DNA from: Phycisphaerales bacterium
GTDB lineage: Bacteria > Planctomycetota > Phycisphaerae > Phycisphaerales > SM1A02
Reading direction: 5' to 3'
Assembly (NCBI GenBank): GCA_022447205.1
Contig: JAKVBQ010000007.1
Location: 55,048 to 119,047 of the forward strand
DNA: 64,000 nt
Shown here one piece after another: positions 17,521 through 25,243 of the stretch (position 1 is the first letter of the stretch; every line of letters begins with the position of its first letter). The position numbers were made by a program, and so were the translations under genes. Under the pieces are notes generated by a model. It was not told the DNA's origin and ran no database searches. It saw only the letters and a program-made list of their open reading frames with translations.

Positions 17521-18857
17521 CGATGTTCTCGATGACCGCACTCGGGCTGCTGGCGGTGGTTTCACTGGGGGGCCAGGACGAGGGCGCGGACAGAAATCGA
17601 CTGGACGACCGAATCGACGAGAGCCGCATCACGGAGATCGCACCGGCTCCACCGCCGAAGCGGATCACCCAACCAGTCCGGGCGGAGCACCGCATCGCAG
17701 GGGATGCGAACGACATTCAGCTCGACGCGGAACGCTACGGGATGGCGCGCAAGGCGATCTCGGAGGGCGTCGCTTTCCTGGTCAGCCAGCAGGCTCCCGA
17801 CGGCAGCTGGCTGCCCGGCGCGGAGACGGCGGCCACGGACGAACCGACCGCACCCGCCCCGGTCACGGTGGCGGTGACCGCACTGGCAGTGAAGGCACTC
17901 GCCCAGTCGGGTACGGACACGCCTTCACTTCAACGCGGGATCGACTACCTCCTGGATGCGACGGGGACCACGCAGGGCTTCGCCCTCGGTGCTGAAGGCC
18001 GGCTCGGGACCTATGTGGCATCGGCAGTCGGTTCCGCTCTGGCCTCGATCGACGACCCCGCCGTGCAAGATCGACTGGAATCCGCCATCGAGTGGCTCAA
18101 GTCCGCACAGTGGGAGGAAGGAGAGGGACTCACCCCGAATCAGGACTGGTATGGGGGCGTGGGGTACGGTAATCGAGGACGGCCCGATCTCTCCAACACC
18201 CAGATGATGCTGGATGCACTTCATGATGCGGGCGTGAGTCCGGATGATCCTGCCGTGCAGAAGGCGCTTCAGTTCGTCAGCAGAACCCAGAACCTGAAGG
18301 ACTCGAACCAGGCGGCCTGGGCACAGAACGGAACGAATGACGGTGGGTTCGTCTACACCACGGCCAATGGCGGCGAATCGATGGGAAGCGAGTACGCAGG
18401 AGAGGGTCGGTACGGCGAACTCATGCCAGAAGGCCAGGCCCGAAGCCTTCGATCGTACGGCTCGATGACCTATGCAGGCTTCAAGAGTCTGCTCTACGCA
18501 GGCCTGACCGACGAGGACCCGAGGGTCCGGGCGGCATTCGAGTGGATTCGAACGCACTGGACCTTCGCGGAGAATCCGGGACTCGGTCAGCAGGGCTGGT
18601 TCTATTACCTCCACGCCATGGCAAGGGCCCTCACCGCCGCACAGCAGCCTGAAATCACCACACCTGACGGTGCCGTCCATGTCTGGCGAGAGGAACTGAT
18701 CGACACCCTCGCCTCCGAGCAGCGTCCGGATGGTTCCTGGGTCAACACCGCACCGCGATGGATGGAGGATGAACCCGTCCTCGCCACCATCTACGCGACC
18801 CTCGCCCTCGAGGAAGCCTTGAAGCCCACGCCAAGGGCCGAGGCCCAAACACGCTGA
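17517..18857 (+). CDS. Exported squalene-cyclase-like toroid repeat protein
   Basis: 446 residues with a short N-terminal signal (MTMFSMTALGLLAVVSLGG). The rest is an alpha/alpha toroid of the prenyltransferase/squalene-oxidase repeat type: SEGVAFLVSQQAPDGSWLPG near residue 80, NDGGFVYTTANGG in the middle, and IDTLASEQRPDGSWVNTA near the end. The PDGSW boxes are QW-like repeats. The DxDD acid motif of true hopene cyclases is not seen, so terpene cyclisation is unlikely; such proteins are widespread in planctomycetes as exported proteins of unknown role. Translationally coupled to the DUF1573 lipoprotein, so a shared envelope function is plausible. Confidence 0.8.
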   Translation: MTMFSMTALGLLAVVSLGGQDEGADRNRLDDRIDESRITEIAPAPPPKRITQPVRAEHRIAGDANDIQLDAERYGMARKAISEGVAFLVSQQAPDGSWLPGAETAATDEPTAPAPVTVAVTALAVKALAQSGTDTPSLQRGIDYLLDATGTTQGFALGAEGRLGTYVASAVGSALASIDDPAVQDRLESAIEWLKSAQWEEGEGLTPNQDWYGGVGYGNRGRPDLSNTQMMLDALHDAGVSPDDPAVQKALQFVSRTQNLKDSNQAAWAQNGTNDGGFVYTTANGGESMGSEYAGEGRYGELMPEGQARSLRSYGSMTYAGFKSLLYAGLTDEDPRVRAAFEWIRTHWTFAENPGLGQQGWFYYLHAMARALTAAQQPEITTPDGAVHVWREELIDTLASEQRPDGSWVNTAPRWMEDEPVLATIYATLALEEALKPTPRAEAQTR

Positions 18858-18893
18858 CCCGCCAAGGTCGCATCCAGCCTGGCATCGGCAAGA

Positions 18894-18925
18894 ACGGCCT
18901 TCAAAGGCCGTGAAGCGCCCTTTTT
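18894..18925 (+). terminator. Probable terminator after toroid protein
   Basis: A 7-bp hairpin (ACGGCCT-tcaa-AGGCCGT, 18894-18911) followed ten bases later by TTTTT (18921-18925), 37 bases after the stop. The gap between stem and T-run is longer than ideal. Confidence 0.5.
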
Positions 18926-19050
18926 CGGCACGCCCCCCTCGAATCCGTTGTTTTTGACGCCCGCCCTGCAAGAAGGGCCGGAGTCATGCGGAATTCACAC
19001 AGACCTCCTCCGAAATGACAAGACTCGACGGCTCGCCAGGGAGCGCCACC

Positions 19051-19488
19051 ATGACCAACTCAAGGAACGAACAAACGATGCGATCCCGAGCGACACGACG
19101 AGCACTCCTTGCATGCGGCATCATCGCAGGCCTTCTCGGCACCGTCGGATGCGAACAGATGGAACCGGGCTGGGACGCCCCACCGGCATTGAGCCTTCAG
19201 GGCGGCATGGGGCTCAACGAGGCCGCCGGTGCGCTGGGTTCGGAAGGACAGGAAGAAGCATCGGGTATGCGCACGATGCCCGTGTCCGACAACGATGACT
19301 GGAATGTCGAATGGCGGATGGGTCGGGTCTACGAGGTCGACGAAACCAGCGTGGTCGCGATCTATGCAGCCTGGAGTTCGAGCAACACGAACGAGGAACC
19401 GCCTTCTTCGGCCTATCGGCTGGTCGACTGGTCGACGCGGTCCGCACCGACCGAAGCACCGATCACGCTCTGGACGAACCTGAACTGA
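19051..19488 (+). CDS. Small putative lipoprotein, unknown
   Basis: 145 residues from ATG 19051, preceded by AGGGAG; an in-frame ATG at 19078 would also leave the signal peptide intact. The signal (ALLACGIIAGLLGTVGC) ends in a lipobox-like VGC. The mature part is small, with an acidic region and a beta-like segment (WNVEWRMGRVYEVDETSVVA, then IYAAWSS). No family recognised. It stands alone between the toroid-protein terminator and the convergent ctaA gene. Confidence 0.6.
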   Translation: MTNSRNEQTMRSRATRRALLACGIIAGLLGTVGCEQMEPGWDAPPALSLQGGMGLNEAAGALGSEGQEEASGMRTMPVSDNDDWNVEWRMGRVYEVDETSVVAIYAAWSSSNTNEEPPSSAYRLVDWSTRSAPTEAPITLWTNLN

Positions 19489-19520
19489 AGCAACCGAGCC
19501 CTTCCGGAACTCGACCGTGG

Positions 19521-20894
19521 TCAGTGGGTGGATGATGATCGCGATGGCATCGGTTCGACCAGACGGCGGTGCCAGATGAACAGCAGTGCCGAGAGCGCGA
19601 GCAGGATCGCACCGGTCGCCTGGTGCATCGAGGTGAAGATCACCTCCATCGGAGGAGGCATCACACCGGATCGGATCAGGACGTACACCAGGGCGATGAT
19701 CCCCAGGACGAACTGCAGCGAGACGACGATCATGACCGCCTGACCGAGGCGATGAACAAGCCGCTGATCGGGATACGCCCCCCAGGCCCTCAGACCGACC
19801 AGGATGGCGAGCGCGAAGGCGATGACCCCGAACGTGATGTGGGTGTACATCGCCGACTGGGGCAGGAGCAGGCTTTCACCATCGGGTGACATCACCTGCA
19901 GATGGCGAAGGCAGGCGCCGAGGATGAGTTGCAGGATGAGCGCCAGCGGCAGCAAGGCGGTGAGGAAGCGATCGTTCTCGGTGGATTCGTGTGGAGTCCG
20001 GACAGTGGAGCTTCGCCAGAACATCGTCGTGAACGAGGCCATCATCACGACGGACACGAAGACGAGCTGACCGAAGACTCCATGGATGATCGCGAGCAGG
20101 ATGCTGATCTCGGTGACGCGGAACCCCCCCATCAGACCCTGGATGATCACCATGAGAAGGAGCAGGATCGAGCAGATCCTCATCCAACGCCGCCTGTCGT
20201 TCAGGAACACCAGCACCAGGAAGGTGACCACGCCGACGCCGACGAGCATCCCGTAGAGCCGGTGCGCATGCTCGAAGAAGATCCCCCCCTCCCAGTTCCT
20301 CAACGGATAGAGGAGCATGTTGTGACCGAAGGAGTTCGGCCAGTCGGGTACGGCCAGACCGGCCTCGAGCCCGGTGACCAATCCTCCGCTGAAGAGGAGC
20401 ATGAAGACGGTGCAGGCAAGGACGGTGGAGAAGACCGACAACGGGGATGTACGCCGAAGGCGAGAGGCGCCCTGTTTGATGCCGCCGATCATGCCACCGA
20501 CCGCACCGAGCAGGATCGAGACCAGGAAGAGGCCGAGCAACCAGCCGAGAACCTCACCGAGGGTGTTGCTGCGAACCAGACTCCCGACGATCAGCAGATT
20601 GAAGATCGCGACGATCATCCCCGTCCAGCCGCCTGCAAGCATGCCCTTGCGGAGATCGGCCACACCCCCGGTCCGGTAGCGCCCGGCAAGCACCCCCCCG
20701 ATCAGGACCAGCAGCAGCATCATGGCGAAGAGAAGTTCGCCGATGGCGCGGCCCGGCCCGATGAAGGAGAGGTACCCGACGATCCAGATCGCGACAGTCG
20801 TTGCAAAGCCGAGCGAGACCAGCATCGTCCAGCCTTCCCTGGCCGGGATGTCCCGGGAAGGCTCGGAGGAAATGGAAACAGTCTTGCTGGTCAT
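19521..20894 (-). CDS. ctaA: Heme A synthase (COX15/CtaA family)
   Basis: 457 residues, polytopic. It hydroxylates and oxidises the C8 methyl of heme O to give heme A for the oxidase. The family core starts near residue 160: SGGLVTGLEAGLAVPDWPNS with the EAG and PDWP motifs, FEHAHRLYGMLVGVG with a heme-ligand His, GGFRVTEISILLAIIHGVFG, and in the second half MYTHITFGVIAFA and SMHQATGAILLALS. An N-terminal extension of about 150 residues adds roughly four predicted membrane helices absent from short bacterial CtaA. It lies divergent from ctaB across a 76-base gap, consistent with co-regulation of heme A supply. Confidence 0.9.
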   Translation of the reverse strand: MTSKTVSISSEPSRDIPAREGWTMLVSLGFATTVAIWIVGYLSFIGPGRAIGELLFAMMLLLVLIGGVLAGRYRTGGVADLRKGMLAGGWTGMIVAIFNLLIVGSLVRSNTLGEVLGWLLGLFLVSILLGAVGGMIGGIKQGASRLRRTSPLSVFSTVLACTVFMLLFSGGLVTGLEAGLAVPDWPNSFGHNMLLYPLRNWEGGIFFEHAHRLYGMLVGVGVVTFLVLVFLNDRRRWMRICSILLLLMVIIQGLMGGFRVTEISILLAIIHGVFGQLVFVSVVMMASFTTMFWRSSTVRTPHESTENDRFLTALLPLALILQLILGACLRHLQVMSPDGESLLLPQSAMYTHITFGVIAFALAILVGLRAWGAYPDQRLVHRLGQAVMIVVSLQFVLGIIALVYVLIRSGVMPPPMEVIFTSMHQATGAILLALSALLFIWHRRLVEPMPSRSSSTH

Positions 20895-20970
20895 GGCTGG
20901 TCGAGGAGAGGCAGGAGTGCCTGGCTGTCTATACTAGTCACTCCGAGCAGCCCGGACTCTCGAGCACGTC

Positions 20971-21966
20971 ATGAAAACAGACGACGATCCAAGCGAGAAC
21001 ACCCCAACGCCTTCCAGCGACAACGAGTCGGAGTCACGTCGTCAACGCAGTGGCCTGATTCCGAACATCGGTGAACTGTCGAAGGCACGACTGAACATGA
21101 TGGTCCTGGGGACCACGGCGGTGGGTTTCGCGCTCGCGGATCCCGACCTGCCTGCCATGAAGCTCTTCTGGACCCTGGTGGGAACCGCACTGACCGCGGC
21201 AAGTGCCGGCATGCTCAATCAGCTTGCCGAGATCAGACCGGATGGTCTCATGAAGCGCACCAGGGAACGTCCGCTTCCCGCCGGTCTCGTCTCGCCTCGG
21301 ACGGTCTTCGTTCTCGGGGTCCTGCTGACCTACGCTGGCGCGACGATCCTGGGCATGCTGGTCAATGGGATCAGCTGCATGCTGGCACTGCTCAATGTCC
21401 TGATCTACGTGCTGGTGTACACCCCACTGAAGCCTCGAACCACCTTGAACACCCTGGTCGGTGCGATCTGCGGAGCGATTCCACCGATGATCGGCTGGGT
21501 GGCCGCCACGGGACGCCTGGACGGAGGTGCCTGGCTCCTCGGGACGCTCCTCTTCGTCTGGCAGCTTCCCCACTTCTTCGCACTCGCAATGATGTATCGC
21601 GAGGACTACGAGCGTGGTGGATTCGCCATGCTTCCAGTCGTCGACAATCGGGGCGAGATCACGGTCCAGGTGATTCTGGTGACCTCCCTCTGTCTCATCC
21701 CGATCGGACTTGGCGCGACCCTGATCGGCCTCGCCGGGTGGTTCTCCGCGCTCATGGCACTCCTCCTCGGCATCATGATGAGCCTTCTGGCCCTGATCCT
21801 GTACATCAAGAGGACGCATGTCGCAGCGAGAAGGGTCTTCCTGGGCAGTCTCGCCTATCTCCCGCTCGTTCTCGGTGCGATGGTGATCGATTCCGGGCCG
21901 ATCGAGGTCGACGATGCACCGACGTTCACCGAACCGATGAACCCGCACGGAATGATCGCGCCATGA
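20971..21966 (+). CDS. ctaB: Protoheme IX farnesyltransferase (heme O synthase)
   Basis: 331 residues, UbiA-superfamily membrane prenyltransferase that adds farnesyl to heme B. The first Asp-rich-equivalent motif reads NQLAEIRPDGLMKRTRERPL with the conserved RT..RPLPAG. The second block is YTPLKPRTTLNTLVGAICGA followed by IPPMIGW, and LFVWQLPHFFALAMMYREDY completes the family pattern. A hydrophilic leader of about 35 residues precedes the first helix. TATACT at 20930 in the divergent gap is a candidate -10. Overlaps the DUF3179 gene by ATGA. Confidence 0.95.
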   Translation: MKTDDDPSENTPTPSSDNESESRRQRSGLIPNIGELSKARLNMMVLGTTAVGFALADPDLPAMKLFWTLVGTALTAASAGMLNQLAEIRPDGLMKRTRERPLPAGLVSPRTVFVLGVLLTYAGATILGMLVNGISCMLALLNVLIYVLVYTPLKPRTTLNTLVGAICGAIPPMIGWVAATGRLDGGAWLLGTLLFVWQLPHFFALAMMYREDYERGGFAMLPVVDNRGEITVQVILVTSLCLIPIGLGATLIGLAGWFSALMALLLGIMMSLLALILYIKRTHVAARRVFLGSLAYLPLVLGAMVIDSGPIEVDDAPTFTEPMNPHGMIAP

Positions 21967-23123
21967 CAGGGAACGAACCAGAGCGGACCGGAGAACCAGT
22001 CGAGGCGCACCCCACCCTCTCCTTCAAGGCCGGTGGATGGGTGATCATCGCCTCCATGCTGCTTTCACTCGCCCTGCTCTGCTGGGGACTGGCTGGTGTC
22101 GTCTTCGGCGAACGCCCCATCGGCAATGGCACCGACATCCTCAGCTACCAGTTCGAGATCGACAATCTCACGGTTGCGAGGGAACGAGTCGCCAGCAGCG
22201 GGAATGCACGCGAATTCCTGTTCACCTACAGGGCCCCCGACACGATTCTCGGTCGGGACATGATCATGTACAACGAGAAGAACCGCCGCCCCTGGGTGGT
22301 CACCGGGGATCGCGTGGTGGGAGTGCGCATCGGGGACGAGGCCCGCGCCTACCCGGTTCGCTGCCTGAATGCACATGAGATCGTCCAGGACGAGATCGAT
22401 GGCGTGCCGATCGTGGTCACCTACGCCCCCTTCGCCGATGCCCCCGTGGTCTTCATCAACGGTGAAGGCGAAGCCTTCCGGGACTTCAGGGTGAGCGGAC
22501 TGCTTCTCGACAGTGCGCTCCTGATGTTCGATGCACGGTCGGAGAACCCGAGCCTGTGGAGCACGCTGTTCGGCGATGCGATCTCCGGCCCCCGGGTCGG
22601 AACCAGACTGCCGGAAGTCGCGGAGGTCAACCTTTGCCTCTGGAAGGACTGGTTGGCAAGACACCCCGAAACGACCGTGATCCTCCCGGACCCCGCAAGC
22701 AAGAAGCGGTACCGGAAGATCAGCTACCTTCGCTACTTCAATGACATCTCCGACAGCCTGAAGTTCCCGGTGTCACCTCTCCCACCGGACAATCGTTCGA
22801 ATCCCCTGCTGCCACGGCTGAAGGCTCGAGTCATCGCCGTGACGGCGGGTGGTGTTCGCCGGATCTGGCCGCTGACGATGATGGTCGAGGCGCTGGGGGC
22901 GGACCGCGGAACGATCACGGTGGAGCAGGGAGGCGTGCCGATCCGTTTCCTGCTGAACGAACTCCCCCAGACCGCGCTGGTGAGCGCACCGGACGGAGTC
23001 GAGATCACCGTGCAACCACGCCTCTGGTTCGCCTGGTACTGCTCGCATCCGGACTCGGCGCTCGAGGAGCTGGTCACCGAGATGCCCGAGAACGCGATCA
23101 TCAAGCCGGTCACGGGCAACTGA
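21963..23123 (+). CDS. DUF3179-family membrane-anchored protein
   Basis: 386 residues from ATG 21963, overlapping the ctaB stop. It has one N-terminal anchor (about residues 25-50, GGWVIIASMLLSLALLCWGL) and then a periplasmic DUF3179 domain: VVGVRIGDEARAYPVRCLNA, HEIVQDEIDGVPIVVTYAPF. In most members the latter strand is followed by a Cys pair (CPLC); here it reads APFADAPVVF, so the pair is missing. Cysteines remain at residues about 142 and 223. Function of the family is unknown. Coupling to heme O synthase places it in the oxidase-assembly context. Confidence 0.8.
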   Translation: MTGNEPERTGEPVEAHPTLSFKAGGWVIIASMLLSLALLCWGLAGVVFGERPIGNGTDILSYQFEIDNLTVARERVASSGNAREFLFTYRAPDTILGRDMIMYNEKNRRPWVVTGDRVVGVRIGDEARAYPVRCLNAHEIVQDEIDGVPIVVTYAPFADAPVVFINGEGEAFRDFRVSGLLLDSALLMFDARSENPSLWSTLFGDAISGPRVGTRLPEVAEVNLCLWKDWLARHPETTVILPDPASKKRYRKISYLRYFNDISDSLKFPVSPLPPDNRSNPLLPRLKARVIAVTAGGVRRIWPLTMMVEALGADRGTITVEQGGVPIRFLLNELPQTALVSAPDGVEITVQPRLWFAWYCSHPDSALEELVTEMPENAIIKPVTGN

Positions 23124-23133
23124 ACGCCCCAGC

Positions 23134-23751
23134 TCAACCCGGACGGCTCCCCCAGAGCAGGACGAGATAGAGCACCAGCCAGACGGCGTCGAGGAAATGC
23201 CAGTACATCGCGAAGAATGTCAGGCCGGCATGGGAGGTCGGTTCCGGACCGTACGCACCGCGAAACGCCCGACCGGTCACGATTCCGAGCGGAGGAAGTC
23301 CACAGAGGACATGCAGGGCGTGCAGCCCGGTCAGGACGAAGAACAACCAGGCGTAGAGCGAATCACCGAAGGTCAGCTCCTGACGGATGAGATCGCTCCA
23401 AGCAAGTGCCTGGAAGAAGAGAAATCCCGCGGCCAGCGCGCATGTCAGTGCCATCCAGCCCCCGGCCTTTCGACCAGACGCTCCCCTGCACACCGCGGAG
23501 CGAGCCGCATGCGTGGAGCCGCTCGAGGCAAGCAGGAGCAGGGTGGAGACGAACAGCTCCCAGGGAAGCCCGGGTGCCCCCTCAGGCTTCCATTCATTCG
23601 CACTGACGAGCTGCAGTCGCACCACGACATAGCCCACGATCGTGGTGGCGAACACCATCGCGAGCGTGATCAGGAAGAGCCATACCCCGAGAATCAATGC
23701 CTGCAGGCGCTGCTTCTCATCGGCGATCGGGGAATCAGGGCTGAGGGACAA
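23134..23751 (-). CDS. Second cytochrome c oxidase subunit III-like protein
   Basis: 205 residues, five predicted membrane helices. LILGVWLFLITLAMVFATTI at the start and the C-terminal pattern (LFFVLTGLHALHVLCGLPPL; MYWHFLDAVWLVLYLVLLWG) are heme-copper oxidase subunit III signatures. It is a short form lacking the first two helices of the seven-helix type. It is the last gene of the act-cta operon and the second subunit III in it. Whether it replaces, duplicates or accompanies the longer one is unknown. Confidence 0.85.
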   Translation of the reverse strand: MSLSPDSPIADEKQRLQALILGVWLFLITLAMVFATTIVGYVVVRLQLVSANEWKPEGAPGLPWELFVSTLLLLASSGSTHAARSAVCRGASGRKAGGWMALTCALAAGFLFFQALAWSDLIRQELTFGDSLYAWLFFVLTGLHALHVLCGLPPLGIVTGRAFRGAYGPEPTSHAGLTFFAMYWHFLDAVWLVLYLVLLWGSRPG

Positions 23752-23758
23752 ACCAGAC

Positions 23759-24190
23759 TCAATCCGGTGAGGAGACGCCGGTCTTCAGGGTGATCGGGGC
23801 TTCCGGTGCATTCGCATCGAGCGCCGCCTGCACGTCGTCGGGGTTGCCGTCGAAGACCGTGGGTGCGTACTGACCGGTATCGAGGACCGTGAGCGCGATC
23901 AGAAGCACCACGAAGGCGATGCAACCGAAGAACACCAGCTGGTTGAAAGGCTTGTCCCATCGGAGGTGCATGAAGAACAGCGCGACCAGGGTCGCCTTGA
24001 TCACGGCGATGCCGAGTGCGATCACCATGTTGAACTGCCCGGCGTCGACGTATCGAACCGCCACCGTGGCGGCGGTGAGGAAGAGAAGCGCGAGGGCGGT
24101 CCAGACAAGCACGGAGATCGGCACGAGATGGCCGACCAGCGGTTGTTCAAGGCCTCCATGGTCATGATCGTTCTTGGCGTGAGCGGACAT
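23759..24190 (-). CDS. Cytochrome c oxidase subunit IV-type protein
   Basis: 143 residues with three membrane helices (VLVWTALALLFLTAATVAVR; MVIALGIAVIKATLVALFFM; QLVFFGCIAFVVLLIALTVL) matching the prokaryotic subunit IV family (ALFFMHLRWDK is the family motif). The N-terminus is His-rich (HAKNDHDHGG). The C-terminal 40 residues form a soluble tail. It is located between the two subunit III genes. Confidence 0.85.
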   Translation of the reverse strand: MSAHAKNDHDHGGLEQPLVGHLVPISVLVWTALALLFLTAATVAVRYVDAGQFNMVIALGIAVIKATLVALFFMHLRWDKPFNQLVFFGCIAFVVLLIALTVLDTGQYAPTVFDGNPDDVQAALDANAPEAPITLKTGVSSPD

Positions 24191-24226
24191 GGTCTGCGTT
24201 TCCTTCAGCGGAATCGGCGGAAGTGA

Positions 24227-25231
24227 TCAGTGAATCAGATAGAACAGCGGGAACAGGAAGATCCAGACAAGGTCGACGATGTGCCAGTAGAGGCCACCGA
24301 GATCGACCGGAGCATAGTGCCGACGGTCGAAGTGACCCTTCATGCCCTTCACGATCAACCAGAGAATCATCACGATGCCGACCACGACGTGGATACCGTG
24401 CAGCCCGGTCATCGCGTAGTAGATCGCGAAGAAGCGATGGGTGTTGACGGGAAGGTCCTGGTCCTCGAGGTGGGGCTTGTCGGAATGCTCGACATGCCCT
24501 TCCGCCGCTCGATCGGCTGCGATCTTCTCCACAGGCTTGACGGCGGAGATGCCTCCGGGGCCGATCGCGGCGGGCGCGACGGTCGTTGCGTCGACGGGTG
24601 GGACGGCGCCGATCAGGGGATCGACGAAGGCGGGCAGGCTCTCCTCGGCCTCGGCAGCCAGCTTGGCAGTCTCCTTGGCGACGGCAAGCTCGTCCTCCTG
24701 GACGACGGAGAGCACCGTGCCGTCGTCACCGACCACGGTCGCCTCCTGTTCGTCGACGGGCATGTAGAAGCCGGGGCCCCACTTCAGGTTGACGTGGAAC
24801 TTGTGCTCGTATTCGAAGTACTTGATCACCAGGAAGCCGATGGCGCCCAGGAGCGTCAACCAGAGACAGATCAACATGAGGGTCTTCTTCGAGCGCTGCG
24901 CGAAGTGGACCGCCATTGCCATCGTGAGGGAGCTGAGGATCAGGACCGCGGTGTTCACGCCACCGAGGATGGTGTCGAGGTACTGACTCGCGTAGGAGAA
25001 CACTTCAGGATCGTTCGCCCTGAGGATCGTGTACAGCGCGAAGAGTGCGCCGAAGAAGAGGATCTCCGTTCCGAGGAACAGCCACATGCCGAGCTTGGCG
25101 GACTCGAACTGCTGGTCCGGAGTGTCGAAGTGATGCGCCTGGAACGGGTTCTCCGACTCATGGCCTCCATGGCCGTGATCATGATCCGGAGAGTCGGAAG
25201 GCGGGTTTGAATTGGCATCTATCGCCGTCAC
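24227..25231 (-). CDS. ctaE: Cytochrome c oxidase subunit III with large insertion
   Basis: 334 residues. The N-terminus is His/Asp-rich (DHDHGHGGHE), then subunit III helices (KLGMWLFLGTEILFFGALFA; LMLICLWLTLLGAIGFLVIK) and the end block YYAMTGLHGIHVVVGIVMIL and GGLYWHIVDLVWIFLFPLFY. Between about residues 150 and 265 lies a soluble Ala/Glu-rich insertion (EDELAVAKETAKLAAEAEES) absent from the usual family members of about 200 residues. It would protrude from the membrane and may contact other subunits. Gene order after ctaD fits caa3 operons. Confidence 0.9.
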   Translation of the reverse strand: MTAIDANSNPPSDSPDHDHGHGGHESENPFQAHHFDTPDQQFESAKLGMWLFLGTEILFFGALFALYTILRANDPEVFSYASQYLDTILGGVNTAVLILSSLTMAMAVHFAQRSKKTLMLICLWLTLLGAIGFLVIKYFEYEHKFHVNLKWGPGFYMPVDEQEATVVGDDGTVLSVVQEDELAVAKETAKLAAEAEESLPAFVDPLIGAVPPVDATTVAPAAIGPGGISAVKPVEKIAADRAAEGHVEHSDKPHLEDQDLPVNTHRFFAIYYAMTGLHGIHVVVGIVMILWLIVKGMKGHFDRRHYAPVDLGGLYWHIVDLVWIFLFPLFYLIH

Positions 25232-25243
25232 GTTGGTGTCCCC

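Noticed and set aside
17517..18857. Squalene-hopene cyclase function for the toroid protein.
   Set aside because: The DxDD catalytic motif is not present and the protein is exported and smaller than true cyclases.
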